Origin: Bacteroides ndongoniae
GTDB taxonomy: Bacteria; Bacteroidota; Bacteroidia; Bacteroidales; Bacteroidaceae
NCBI RefSeq assembly: GCF_900108345.1
Contig: NZ_FNVV01000013.1
Location: 1,276,944 to 1,340,943 of the forward strand
DNA: 64,000 bases
Direction: 5' to 3'
The stretch's first letter is position 1. Every line of letters starts with the position of its first letter. Shown piece after piece: positions 17,461-26,459 of this stretch. A model generated the notes under the pieces. The model worked only from the letters and a program-made list of their open reading frames with translations, was not told the DNA's origin and did not search any database. The position numbers and the translations under genes are program-made.

Positions 17461-17814
17461 ATGGAAACTTTGTGTAAGATTCGTGATATATACAGGGCTA
17501 TTGCAGAATTTGAGGGACAGTTCGTACAAATGTACGATCTGTCTCTGAATGAAGGCATGCTGTTGTGCACGTTGCTTGACCGTACTCAGTTGACTGCAAG
17601 CGAAATTGCTGAGGCGTTGGGATTATCTGCTTCGAATGCTTCGAAAGTGATTCGCTCGGTAGAAAGCAAGAAGCTGATTACTCGTGTGGTGGGTAAAAAA
17701 GACAAGCGCCAGATGCTTTTTGCTCTGACGCTTGAAGGTAAAAACCGTATTTTAAATATCAAAGGAGCTACATGGAAACTCCCTGACCTGTTGCTGCAAG
17801 CTATTGGTGAATAG
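17461..17814 (+). CDS. MarR-family transcriptional regulator
   Basis: 117 residues, a short MarR protein. The winged helix spans about 30-95: ASEIAEALGLSASNASKVIR (helix-turn-helix), SVESKKLITRVVGKKDKRQM (wing). It lies 15 bp after the sulfur-relay enzyme and is probably co-transcribed and its regulator, perhaps sensing reactive sulfur or oxidants (inference). No cysteine lies in the obvious sensing helix beyond C5 and C29. Its stop is 2 bp from that of the convergent lipoprotein gene, with no terminator between them. Confidence 0.9.
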   Translation: METLCKIRDIYRAIAEFEGQFVQMYDLSLNEGMLLCTLLDRTQLTASEIAEALGLSASNASKVIRSVESKKLITRVVGKKDKRQMLFALTLEGKNRILNIKGATWKLPDLLLQAIGE

Positions 17815-17816
17815 CC

Positions 17817-18938
17817 TTAGAATTCGGTCAGGTCTATTTCTGTTACTCCTGTCAGTTTAGGAAGTGTGACTTCTTCTGCTCCCCACATTTCCAGTGTCAC
17901 TGTTTTTTCTCCGTCCTTTTCATACTCATGTTGGGCGGCAGTGCTGTATATTTCTGTCTTTCCGTCTCCCCAGTCTATGTTTCCTGTGATATTGAGTCCA
18001 GAGAATGTAGGTGGGGTGAAGGTTAGACTATTGTGTGTAATTCTCAGCATTCCATAGCTGAATTGGCTCATGTCGTCATTGTCAGAGTTGAGTGATACTA
18101 ATTCGGGTGCATCGAAAATAGTGATTCCTTTGGCAGTCATGGCTGCACGGAAGATGTATTTAACGCCTTGGGCTATACCGTATTTAGGTAGAGGGCAGGT
18201 ATAGTCTTTACCATCTATTTTGAAGGTGACATTCACATCTGAACCGGATGAAGTGAAAGGTATGCAGAACATGTCGGGCATATCTTCCTTCCATCCTTCG
18301 GCAGACAGGGTATTATTACAAGTGATTGAGAATTTTTCCTGTGTGCTTCCTTTGATTTCTCCAGAAGCAATATTCAGAGTTCCTTGGGTATAGAAATTCT
18401 TTCCTTCAATGGTGATTTGTTCCAGCTTGCCCTCACCGTCGTAGTTTTCTTTTTTAATGTTGAAAGCCAATATGGGAAGAGCATGCTTTAATGTCAGTTT
18501 CACAGAAGGTTTTTCGTAAGTAGCCTGAACTGCCGTGCCGGTATACAGGTAGTCTGTCTGGCTATTGATCTCGATGGCTATAGCATCCGGAGTTCCTATA
18601 TTGGCGCTATAAGGATAGAACGCACGAAGATATTTTTTCTGTCCACTGGTCAGTTCCAGAACAGGGTTGCTTTTCCAGGAACCGCTTTGTCTGGTGGCTT
18701 GGTAAGTGGGAACTTCTTGCCCGGAAGTGATTGAACTGCTTTCGAGAACGAATACGTTCATTGTTTCTCCGTCCTTTTCAATATCGGTAGTAACGTTTGT
18801 CAATGCACGCGTCTGCACTTCGGTCGTAAAGGTTACTTCTACTTTTTCGCCTCCGCCCAATTCTTCCTGGTCGTCTTTACAGGCAACAGCGGATAAACCG
18901 ATGAGGGAGAATAATATATATTTCTGTATGGTTTTCAT
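17817..18938 (-). CDS. Fimbrillin-like lipoprotein with PKD-like C-terminus
   Basis: 373 residues with lipobox LIGLSAVAC (C20). Residues about 32-290 have fimbrillin-like features (VEVTFTTEVQTRAL, YLRAFYPYSANIG, KLTLKHALPILAFNI, FRAAMTAKGI). The last 80 residues resemble a PKD-type domain (NITGNIDWGDGKTE, HEYEKDGEKTVTLEM). It is 34 bp downstream of the C10 peptidase gene on the same strand, so the two are likely co-transcribed. It could be a surface adhesin or a partner or inhibitor of the peptidase; the sequence does not decide. The protein ends close after the PKD-like part and may be slightly short. Confidence 0.75.
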   Translation of the reverse strand: MKTIQKYILFSLIGLSAVACKDDQEELGGGEKVEVTFTTEVQTRALTNVTTDIEKDGETMNVFVLESSSITSGQEVPTYQATRQSGSWKSNPVLELTSGQKKYLRAFYPYSANIGTPDAIAIEINSQTDYLYTGTAVQATYEKPSVKLTLKHALPILAFNIKKENYDGEGKLEQITIEGKNFYTQGTLNIASGEIKGSTQEKFSITCNNTLSAEGWKEDMPDMFCIPFTSSGSDVNVTFKIDGKDYTCPLPKYGIAQGVKYIFRAAMTAKGITIFDAPELVSLNSDNDDMSQFSYGMLRITHNSLTFTPPTFSGLNITGNIDWGDGKTEIYSTAAQHEYEKDGEKTVTLEMWGAEEVTLPKLTGVTEIDLTEF

Positions 18939-18972
18939 ATGAAGTTCTGATTTTTAGTAAGAAAAATGCTTG

Positions 18973-20781
18973 TTACTTGTTTCCGATGGTGAAATTCAAT
19001 GTTTTACTGTCTTCTTCACCAGTTAATACAATGGTGTAGGTGCCGGCTTCCAGTTCATTGGTATCTATTTTGATTTCTCCGGAATCGTCGGTTGTACCTT
19101 CTTTTATTACTTTATTATCATTTGAAGTCAACTTATAGGCGATATCGACTGCAGTGTTCAGCGTAATGATTTTACTAGTCTTGTTGTAAGTGAAAGAAGT
19201 GGCTTCTTCTACACTTGCTATTTCCTCACGGACAAGAATTTCTCCAGGGATACTTTCATCGTAGGCAGGTATTACTTGCCATTCGGTACCTTTACTTCCT
19301 TTAAAACGCATTTTGATTCGGTCACCACCTTTGATGGGTTGTGTAATCGTACAAGGTATGTCGCCGCCAACTCCATGGAACGGATCAAGGTCTTGTACAC
19401 CGGCTATTTCACTAATGTCTTCTTTTACTTGTCCATTCTTATCGAATAGGGTAACTACGATTTCACCGTTGAAAGTGCTTAAACCAAAATTAAAGATGTA
19501 TTCTGCAGAGATTGTAAATTCTTTGCCTGTTTGGATGTTCTTTTCGTTGGTATAGAGTCCTTTGCCTCCTTCGGTGCTTTGAGCAATGGCCAGTATGTCT
19601 GCATATTCCGAACTGGATTCTGCTTTCTTCAGTCCGAACACAGCATCTTGTCCTACGGTAAATCCACCGGTATTTCCACCGATACCCTGATCATTAGGAT
19701 TCAGGCCAGACAGCAGATAATAACCGTTGGAATATCCTCCCCATCCCCAGTTTACGCTAAAGTAATTGTTACTGGTATATCCGTCCAATACGAATTGGTG
19801 GCCTTCATTTCGTTTATTGGATCCTCCGTACAGAACGGGACGATGGGCTTCAAGTTCTTCTTTCACCATTTTATGCCATTCGCTGTCCGAGTACCAGCTA
19901 CGATAAAGTATTCGGGCGCCTTTGTCATATTTCATATGGTTAATCATACCTGTTATCGCGTTTTGGGTAGTGGCGCCTGTACCTCCTGTTGAGGCTACGT
20001 TATAAGTCGCTTTCGACATTACTCCACAGTCGTACATCAAAGTGGCGACTTCCTGTTCCGATTCGGCAGATGTGGATTTGTCATATATTAAAGGCATGTT
20101 ATTCCAGTTGTAGGCATGTCCTAATGTGTGGGAAGGGACTGTTTGGGTACTACCGTTGGCAGCTTTATATGTATAACTTTCCAGTGTGCCTTCTCCGCAG
20201 TCCGGCCATTCGTGATATTTCATAATAATAGCTATGGCTGTGGCTACACATCCTGTGACAGTTCGTTCGCCGCTCAGCATGGGACATTTGTCATTGTATG
20301 GAGCATCCTGGTTCCACTTGGCGGTTTCCAGTTCTACTTCTATGTCGCCCACAACATCACTTGCATTCTTCCACGCTTGCTCCGTTGTGGCAGAGGCTGT
20401 AAAATGATTGTTTCTAGCTTCATTGATCTGATCTTTCAGTCCCAGCAGCCAGTTTTTCAGGTTGGCTGGCATATTTTCGGTCTTGAATGAGTTTTCGAAT
20501 GAATAGCCCAATACAGGCATGGCTACATCATCACCGGCAACGATAATGAATCCTTTTGAATCGGTACGGTTGAATACATAAAAAGCCGGTTCTGTAGCCG
20601 AAGTTCGGGTTGACGGATCTTCCCCGTCCCATACCAGTTGTAGTTGGGGTGATGCGCTACGAGTCTGGGTACTTGCCCGAAAGAAGTTCGCGGCTAACGA
20701 CTGTGCCTGTTCTACGGTCACGTTGTCTGCTAAAAGAAGACCGGAGAAGAAGCAACACAAGATAAATAAAATGTTCCTCAT
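18973..20781 (-). CDS. C10-family (streptopain-like) cysteine peptidase precursor
   Basis: 602 residues. A signal peptide (1-18) is followed by a propeptide (about 20-155, VTVEQAQSLAANFF, GFIIVAGDDVAMPVLGYS) and the papain-like catalytic domain with C178 (RTVTGCVATAIA) and H328 (NEGHQFVLDGY), then NWGWGG. Residues about 390-600 are a long C-terminal beta-rich extension ending in a Por-like or Ig-like segment. Relatives are SpeB of Streptococcus and the Bfp/Btp enzymes of Bacteroides. It is secreted as a zymogen. It is followed by a lipoprotein gene and preceded, 213 bp upstream, by an IS4-type insertion. Confidence 0.93.
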   Translation of the reverse strand: MRNILFILCCFFSGLLLADNVTVEQAQSLAANFFRASTQTRSASPQLQLVWDGEDPSTRTSATEPAFYVFNRTDSKGFIIVAGDDVAMPVLGYSFENSFKTENMPANLKNWLLGLKDQINEARNNHFTASATTEQAWKNASDVVGDIEVELETAKWNQDAPYNDKCPMLSGERTVTGCVATAIAIIMKYHEWPDCGEGTLESYTYKAANGSTQTVPSHTLGHAYNWNNMPLIYDKSTSAESEQEVATLMYDCGVMSKATYNVASTGGTGATTQNAITGMINHMKYDKGARILYRSWYSDSEWHKMVKEELEAHRPVLYGGSNKRNEGHQFVLDGYTSNNYFSVNWGWGGYSNGYYLLSGLNPNDQGIGGNTGGFTVGQDAVFGLKKAESSSEYADILAIAQSTEGGKGLYTNEKNIQTGKEFTISAEYIFNFGLSTFNGEIVVTLFDKNGQVKEDISEIAGVQDLDPFHGVGGDIPCTITQPIKGGDRIKMRFKGSKGTEWQVIPAYDESIPGEILVREEIASVEEATSFTYNKTSKIITLNTAVDIAYKLTSNDNKVIKEGTTDDSGEIKIDTNELEAGTYTIVLTGEEDSKTLNFTIGNK

Positions 20782-20829
20782 AAACAGATTCCTTTTTTAG
20801 TAAATGGTTCTTTTATAAATAACAATACT

Positions 20830-20847
20830 TCGGTAAATTTTTACCGA
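20830..20847. promoter_or_regulatory. 18-bp palindrome upstream of the C10 peptidase gene
   Basis: TCGGTAAA-TT-TTTACCGA, a perfect 8-bp dyad about 49 bp upstream of the start codon. It could be an operator or an mRNA hairpin. No regulator is identified. Confidence 0.4.
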
Positions 20848-20993
20848 TAAATAAAAATAAAACAATAGAATCGGTGTTAGCCGGTTCAAAATTACATTAA
20901 AGAGATCATTGAAATACTGTCAAGAATGAATCGTTAAGGAGTAAGAAAAGGGATGAAAATATATGCTAAACAGCTGAAGACAAAGAGGAAGAG

Positions 20994-22350
20994 TATTGCA
21001 TAATTCACTGATTTTTAGTAAATTAGAAGTATTTCACCACTTTTAATTATGACTAAAGAATCACTCCTTATGCAATACCAATCCGAGTGCAGAAACGCTC
21101 TCGAATCAGCTGTAAATATAAGCAAATCTTTTCAGAAAGTATTCATGGATGCAATGAAATTATTCATGGCTATACCTGACCGCATCAATTTCCTGCAAAT
21201 GGGACGATATGGATGTTTCTCGGAACAGACATACCGCAACAATTTTGAGAATGATGACTTTGACTGGTTTTCCTTCAATGAAGCCATCATCAGAGAACAC
21301 CTTAAAGGCTGTCGCAAGGCAATAGCCATTGATCCGTCTTTCATTCCAAAATCCGGCAGCAAAACACCGTGGATTGGCTATTTCTGGTCCGGTTGTGCCG
21401 GCGAATACAAACGCGGACTGGAGATAACCGGTATTGGAGTTATAGACGTTGACAACCATGAATGTATGACTTTGGCCTCTGTACAGACACCTGACAACAC
21501 AACGCTGGAAAGCCGCGGGAAGAATCTTGTAGACTGGTACAGTTCTTACCTTATCAGCATACAGGAACATCTGAAACGGATTTCCGACACTGTCGTATGT
21601 GATGCGTTCTTTTCAAAGGCAACTTTCATCAAACCATTATGCGAGAACGGATTCCACGTTATAAGCCGTTTCAGAAATGATGCAGCGTTGTTTTATCCCA
21701 CCTTAGAAAATGGGACAGGAAAACGCGGACGTCCAAAATTGTATGACGGAAAGATTGACTTTGAATATCTGGACATTACAAGATGTACCGAATACAAAGT
21801 AAACAAGGGTAAACTTTACGGACTGAAAGCATACTCCAAAGCACTCAAACGCTTTGTGAGCCTGGCTGTATGGTATCCCATGGATGGAAGAACGGACAAA
21901 TGGCAGCTGTATTTCTCTACAAACGAAATACAGAACGCACAGGATGTACTGGACTTTTACAGGACACGTTTCCAACTCGAATTCTGCTTTCGGGATGCCA
22001 AGCAACATGCAGGAATAACAAACTGTCAGTCTACAGACTTCAGGAAACTGGCATTCCACTTTAATGCATCACTTGCAGCGATAAACCTCGCCAAGGCTGC
22101 CTGTAAGAAGATGGGAATAAAATATTCCATATCATCATGCAAGTCAGTCATACACAATGCTTACATGCTTGAACGATTTATTTGCGTGTCTGGGATTGAA
22201 CCAAACACGCAATTAATTGACAAACTTTTCAAAGAACTCATTTTATTTACTGCCAGAGCCGCTTAGGCTAGGCTAATTTTTAACGAACTATTGTAAATAA
22301 AGCGCGCTAAAATAATGTTTTTTATGATATTTACCTATAATTATGCAATA
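20994..22350 (+). mobile_element. IS4-family insertion sequence
   Basis: About 1.36 kb with one transposase gene and 12-bp terminal inverted repeats TATTGCATAATT (20994-21005) and AATTATGCAATA (22339-22350). No clear target duplication is visible in the flanks, so the exact ends may shift by a few bases. It is inserted between the divergent C10 peptidase and fkp genes. Confidence 0.85.
21049..22266 (+). CDS. IS4-family DDE transposase
   Basis: 405 residues. The RNase H-like catalytic triad is D95 (AIAIDPSFIP), D185 (VVCDAFFSK) and E311. The last lies in the exact IS4 signature Y304-x2-R307-x3-E311-x6-K318 (FYRTRFQLEFCFRDAK). The long beta-rich insertion between D2 and E is present. The frame is intact, so the element may be active. 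It catalyses cut-and-paste movement of the surrounding IS. Confidence 0.93.
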   Translation: MTKESLLMQYQSECRNALESAVNISKSFQKVFMDAMKLFMAIPDRINFLQMGRYGCFSEQTYRNNFENDDFDWFSFNEAIIREHLKGCRKAIAIDPSFIPKSGSKTPWIGYFWSGCAGEYKRGLEITGIGVIDVDNHECMTLASVQTPDNTTLESRGKNLVDWYSSYLISIQEHLKRISDTVVCDAFFSKATFIKPLCENGFHVISRFRNDAALFYPTLENGTGKRGRPKLYDGKIDFEYLDITRCTEYKVNKGKLYGLKAYSKALKRFVSLAVWYPMDGRTDKWQLYFSTNEIQNAQDVLDFYRTRFQLEFCFRDAKQHAGITNCQSTDFRKLAFHFNASLAAINLAKAACKKMGIKYSISSCKSVIHNAYMLERFICVSGIEPNTQLIDKLFKELILFTARAA

Positions 22351-22429
22351 AATAATCATCAGGTTATGTAATTTGCCTAAGATTGCTTTATTTTGCACTT
22401 ACTTAACATTAGCTAATCTTATAGCCACT

Positions 22430-25279
22430 ATGCAAAAAATGTTGTCTTTGCCGCCCAATTTGGTTTCGGCTTTTTATGAATTAGAGAAGGTTGACCCTAA
22501 GGAATGGTTCTGTACATCAGATCCTGTCGGTGTGAAATTAGGGTCGGGAGGTGGAACTGCCTGGTTACTCAGAGAGTGGGCTCGGTGCCGTCAGAATGCC
22601 GACAAAACTGAAAAACGTATTTTACTTCATGCCGGCGGGCAAAGCCGGCGGCTACCGTCGTATGCTCCTTCCGGCAAAATACTTACTCCTATTCCGGTAT
22701 TCCGTTGGGCACGAGGACAACGGCTGGGGCAAAATCTACTTTCCCTGCAATTGTCGCTTTATGAAAAAATCATGGAGCGCGCTCCCGAAAAACTGCGTAC
22801 GCTGATTGCCAGCGGCGACGTCTATATACGGGCTGAAGAATCTTTGCAGGATATTCCTGAAGCAGACGTGGTGTGTTACGGATTGTGGGTAGACCCTGTA
22901 TTGGCTACTCATCACGGGGTGTTTGTTTCCGATCGTAAACAGCCGGAAGCTTTGGACTTTATGCTTCAGAAACCTACTTTGGCCGAATTGGGGCAGTTGT
23001 CAAAGACTCATCTTTTCCTGATGGATATCGGTATATGGATTTTGAGCGACAGAGCTGTCGATTTATTGGTGAAACGCTCCCAAAAGCCTGATGATGGTTC
23101 GGGAAAGCCTTATTCCGATTTGAGATACTACGATTTGTATTCTGATTTCGGATTGGCATTGGGCAATCATCCGCGTATTGCAGACGAGGAACTGAATGCC
23201 TTGTCGGTAGCGATATTGCCTTTGCCGGGAGGTGAATTTTATCATTATGGAACCAGTCGCGAACTGTTGTCGTCTACTGTTACGTTACAGAACAAAGTGT
23301 ATGACCAGCGACAGATTATCCATCGGAAGATGAAACCGAATCCGGCTATTTTTGTACAGAATGCAGAGATACATGTCGGCTTTTCCTCGGATAATGATAA
23401 TGTGTGGATAGAGAACAGCTTTGTAGGCGAACGTTGGAAGTTGGGCAAACGGCAGATTATTACCGGTGTACCATATAATAATTGGGAGTTGGAATTGCCA
23501 GACGGAGTTTGTGTGGATGTAGTGCCTTTGAGTGAAGCCCGTTGGGCTGTTCGTCCTTATGGATTCGATGATGTATTCAAGGGAGATTTGAAGGACGAGA
23601 AGACTATGTTCCTGGGAAAGCCTTTCTTGCGTTGGCTGGATGAGCGGGGACTTACAGCAGAAGGCTGGAGTAAGCGAACCGATGATTTGCAGGCAGCTTC
23701 GCTATTCCCGGTTGTGTCTGATGCGGAACAGATGGGGAAAGTGCTGAACTGGATGGTCACAGATCCAATGTCTAAGAAAGGGAAAGACATTTGGTTGCAG
23801 AGTGAACGTCTTTCGGCTGATGAGATCTCGGCACAAGCCGATCTTAGGCTGCTGTATGCACAACGTGAAAGTTTCAGAAAAAAGAATCTGGAGACTTTGG
23901 CTGCCAATTACGAGAAAAGCGTTTTTTATCAGTTAGATTTGGATGATATAGCCGGAGAATTTGCTCATTATGGGCTTCCTGCTCCTGAACTACTGCCTGA
24001 TGATGCTCCGTTGATGCAGCGTATCCATAATCGGATGTTGCGTGCCCGCATAGAAAAGTTGGGTGGAAAAGATTTCAAGGCCGACGAACAGGGTGCGTTT
24101 GCCCTGTTGCGTGAAGGATTGTTGGCCGATATGTATGCGAAGAAGAGTCGCCCGCATCTCAATGTCTACAGTGACCAGATTGTATGGGGACGCAGTCCGG
24201 TCCGCATTGATGTAGCAGGTGGATGGACTGATACTCCGCCATATTCCTTGTTTGCCGGTGGCAATGTGGTCAACATGGCCATCGAACTCAACGGGCAACC
24301 TCCTTTGCAGGTGTATGTGAAACCTTGTAAAGAGTTGCGCATTGTGTTGCGTTCCATTGATATGGGAGCAATGGAGGTGGTGTCTACTTTTGATGAGTTG
24401 CAGGATTACAGACAGGTGGGTTCTCCTTTCTCCATTCCTAAGGCAGCTTTGGCGCTGGCAGGTTTTGTGCCGGCTTTCTCGGAAGTTACTTATTCTTCTT
24501 TGGAAAAACAGCTGGAAGCATTCGGTACAGGAATCGAAATCACATTGTTGTCTGCTATTCCGGCAGGTTCCGGTTTAGGAACAAGCTCGATATTGGCTTC
24601 GACGGTATTGGGATCGTTAAGCGATTTTTGCGGGTTGGCCTGGGATAAGAATGAAATTTGTCGGCGTACTTTGGCATTGGAACAGCTGCTTACTACCGGT
24701 GGAGGTTGGCAAGATCAGTACGGTGGGGTATTGCAAGGCGTTAAGTTGCTGCAGACCGAACCGGGCTTTATTCAGAATCCGTTGGTGCGTTGGTTGCCTG
24801 ACCATTTGTTTACCCATCCTGAGTTCCGTGCCTGTCACCTTCTTTATTATACAGGTATCACCCGTACAGCTAAAGAGATTCTGGCTGAAATAGTACGTTG
24901 CATGTTTCTGAACTCATCTGTCCATCTGGATTTGCTTGCAGAAATGAAGACGCATGCTTTGGAAATGGCAGAAGCGATCCAACGGAACGACTTTGATGCT
25001 TTCGGACGGATGGTGGGTAAAACGTGGAAGCAGAACAAGGCTTTGGACAGTGGAACAAATCCGCCTGCGGTAGAACAGATTATAAACCTTATTAAAGATT
25101 ATACGTTAGGTTATAAACTGCCTGGTGCCGGTGGGGGAGGCTATTTGTACATGGTTGCCAAAGATCCGCAGGCAGCATTGCATATACGTGAATTGCTGAC
25201 TCAGCATGCTCCTAATCCGCGGGCACGTTTTGTAGAGATGTCGCTTTCTAATTTAGGCTTTCAGGTTTCACGCTCTTGA
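22430..25279 (+). CDS. fkp: Bifunctional L-fucokinase / L-fucose-1-phosphate guanylyltransferase
   Basis: 949 residues from MQKMLSLPPNLV, the length of B. fragilis Fkp. Upstream open sequence from 22373 lies against the IS end and is not used. The N-terminal guanylyltransferase part has LHAGGQSRRLPSYAPSGKIL near residue 68 and a beta-helix. The C-terminal GHMP kinase has RIDVAGGWTDTPP (about 590), PAGSGLGTSS (about 712) and PGAGGGGY (about 900). It converts free L-fucose to fucose-1-P and then GDP-fucose, letting Bacteroides decorate capsule and glycoproteins with host-derived fucose. The IS lies only about 80 bp upstream and may have displaced or supplied the promoter. Confidence 0.97.
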   Translation: MQKMLSLPPNLVSAFYELEKVDPKEWFCTSDPVGVKLGSGGGTAWLLREWARCRQNADKTEKRILLHAGGQSRRLPSYAPSGKILTPIPVFRWARGQRLGQNLLSLQLSLYEKIMERAPEKLRTLIASGDVYIRAEESLQDIPEADVVCYGLWVDPVLATHHGVFVSDRKQPEALDFMLQKPTLAELGQLSKTHLFLMDIGIWILSDRAVDLLVKRSQKPDDGSGKPYSDLRYYDLYSDFGLALGNHPRIADEELNALSVAILPLPGGEFYHYGTSRELLSSTVTLQNKVYDQRQIIHRKMKPNPAIFVQNAEIHVGFSSDNDNVWIENSFVGERWKLGKRQIITGVPYNNWELELPDGVCVDVVPLSEARWAVRPYGFDDVFKGDLKDEKTMFLGKPFLRWLDERGLTAEGWSKRTDDLQAASLFPVVSDAEQMGKVLNWMVTDPMSKKGKDIWLQSERLSADEISAQADLRLLYAQRESFRKKNLETLAANYEKSVFYQLDLDDIAGEFAHYGLPAPELLPDDAPLMQRIHNRMLRARIEKLGGKDFKADEQGAFALLREGLLADMYAKKSRPHLNVYSDQIVWGRSPVRIDVAGGWTDTPPYSLFAGGNVVNMAIELNGQPPLQVYVKPCKELRIVLRSIDMGAMEVVSTFDELQDYRQVGSPFSIPKAALALAGFVPAFSEVTYSSLEKQLEAFGTGIEITLLSAIPAGSGLGTSSILASTVLGSLSDFCGLAWDKNEICRRTLALEQLLTTGGGWQDQYGGVLQGVKLLQTEPGFIQNPLVRWLPDHLFTHPEFRACHLLYYTGITRTAKEILAEIVRCMFLNSSVHLDLLAEMKTHALEMAEAIQRNDFDAFGRMVGKTWKQNKALDSGTNPPAVEQIINLIKDYTLGYKLPGAGGGGYLYMVAKDPQAALHIRELLTQHAPNPRARFVEMSLSNLGFQVSRS

Positions 25280-25287
25280 GAAATAAA

Positions 25288-25379
25288 AGTGCACTAACTG
25301 CTGCACTCACAGTGCAATAACTTGTGCACTCAGAGTGCAGTAGTTAGTGCACTGTCAGTGCACAAGCCATTGCACTTTT
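25288..25379 (+). repeat. Four tandem 23-bp hairpin units with constant arms and variable loops
   Basis: Units start at 25288, 25311, 25334 and 25357. Each reads AGTGCA, 8 variable nt, TGCACT, 3 nt. The loops are CTAACTGC, ATAACTTG, GTAGTTAG and CAAGCCAT. The fourth is followed by nine T and can act as a terminator for fkp. Units 1 and 3 also pair with each other over about 20 bp with one mismatch, so the strand can fold as four short hairpins or a larger cruciform. The array lies between convergent fkp and rlmH. Confidence 0.9.
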
Positions 25380-25386
25380 TTTTCCC

Positions 25387-25860
25387 TTATTCGTGGTGAT
25401 AAGGGCCATTGTTCAGGATAGTCATGGCACGGTATATCTGTTCGACAAATATAAGGCGGACCATCTGATGCGAGAAAGTCATACGCGATAGTGAAAGTTT
25501 CTCCTGGGCAGCTTCATATACCCGCTGGGAAAAGCCGTATGGACCTCCAATGACGAAAACCAGGCGTTTGTTGACTGTATTCATTTTGCGTTTCATGTAG
25601 TCGGCAAATTCGATGGAACGCATTTCTTTACCTCCTTCATCCAGCAATACGACAACATCGCCAGGTTGCAATGCCTTCAGAATGAGTTCTCCTTCTTTTT
25701 CCTTTTGGATGTCGGTACTGAGGCTTTTGGTATTTTTCAGTTCGGGTATTACTTCTATTTCGAATTGCAGGTAACGTTTCGTGCGTTGTACGTAGTCGTT
25801 AATGGCTGTGATGAAATGTTGTTCTACAGTGCGCCCTACGACGAGTAATATTGTCTTCAT
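25387..25860 (-). CDS. rlmH: 23S rRNA (pseudouridine1915-N3)-methyltransferase RlmH
   Basis: 157 residues from MKTILLVVGRTVEQHF. The SPOUT-fold C-terminal knot is visible: VVLLDEGGKEMRSIEFADYM, FVIGGPYGFSQRVYEAA, LSLSRMTFSHQMVRLIFVEQ, RAMTILNNGPYHHE. The last matches the conserved YHHE-type C-terminus. The enzyme methylates pseudouridine 1915 in helix 69 of 23S rRNA, using S-adenosylmethionine. Upstream open sequence to 25956 lacks family similarity and contains the promoter, so the 25860 start is chosen. Confidence 0.97.
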   Translation of the reverse strand: MKTILLVVGRTVEQHFITAINDYVQRTKRYLQFEIEVIPELKNTKSLSTDIQKEKEGELILKALQPGDVVVLLDEGGKEMRSIEFADYMKRKMNTVNKRLVFVIGGPYGFSQRVYEAAQEKLSLSRMTFSHQMVRLIFVEQIYRAMTILNNGPYHHE

Positions 25861-25879
25861 AAGTTTCTGGTTTTGGTTG

Positions 25880-25887
25880 CAAAGATA
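25880..25887 (-). promoter_or_regulatory. Predicted rlmH -7 box TATCTTTG
   Basis: A perfect TAnnTTTG on the minus strand, 20 bp before the rlmH start codon. Confidence 0.6.
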
Positions 25888-26015
25888 GGGCTTTTTACCG
25901 ATTTCACATATTGGGAGTATGTTCTTCGCTTGCTGGTAGGTTGTTTTTGGGGGCAAAATATAGAGAAATTATGGTGCGTTATGGCCTGTTTTATAAAGAA
26001 TATAAGACTTTTTTC

Positions 26016-26044
26016 TTGTATTTTGGGATAAATGCTTACCTTTG
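26016..26044 (+). promoter_or_regulatory. Promoter for DUF4783-nadC (TTG-18-TACCTTTG)
   Basis: TTG at 26016-26018, 18 nt, TACCTTTG at 26037-26044, 22 bp before the start codon. Confidence 0.65.
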
Positions 26045-26066
26045 CCTATCATTAATAATTGTGTAA

Positions 26067-26459
26067 ATGAAAAAGCGAGTTATTTTATTGCTGGCTGGCT
26101 TTCTTGTTTGTTTGCCTATGCTTTTTGCTCAAGAGGTGCCAAATGCGCTTGTGATGGCCTTTAAAAAGGGAAATTCTCAGGAGCTTGGTAAATATTGGGG
26201 CAATGAGGTCGAACTGGTTATTCAGAAACATACCGAACGCGCAGACAAACGAACGGCAACGAATAAAATGGCCCGTTTCTTCTCTGGAAATCGAGTGAGT
26301 GATTTTCGGGTGAACCATCAGGGCAAACGCGATGAATCGAGCTTTATTGTGGGAACTCTGACAACGGCTAATGGCAAGTTTCGTGTAAACTGCTTCTTTA
26401 AAAAAACGGGTGACAAGTATTTAATACATCAAATAAGAATTGATAAGACAAATGAGTAA
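26067..26459 (+). CDS. DUF4783 domain secreted protein
   Basis: 130 residues: a signal peptide (MKKRVILLLAGFLVCLPMLF, cut after AQ), then a compact cystatin/NTF2-like domain (VPNALVMAFKKGNSQELGKY, FVIQKHTERADK-type strand, FFSGNRVSDFRVNHQGKRDE, ending YLIHQIRIDK). DUF4783 proteins are periplasmic and of unknown function. The gene overlaps nadC by 8 bp (ATGAGTAA), so translation is probably coupled. This DUF4783-nadC linkage is common in Bacteroidales, but a role in NAD synthesis is not shown. Confidence 0.9.
   Translation: MKKRVILLLAGFLVCLPMLFAQEVPNALVMAFKKGNSQELGKYWGNEVELVIQKHTERADKRTATNKMARFFSGNRVSDFRVNHQGKRDESSFIVGTLTTANGKFRVNCFFKKTGDKYLIHQIRIDKTNE

Noticed and set aside
20984..22360. Target-site duplication for the IS4 element
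   Set aside because: Flanking bases (GAGGAAGAG left, AATAATCATC right) do not repeat at any convincing length.
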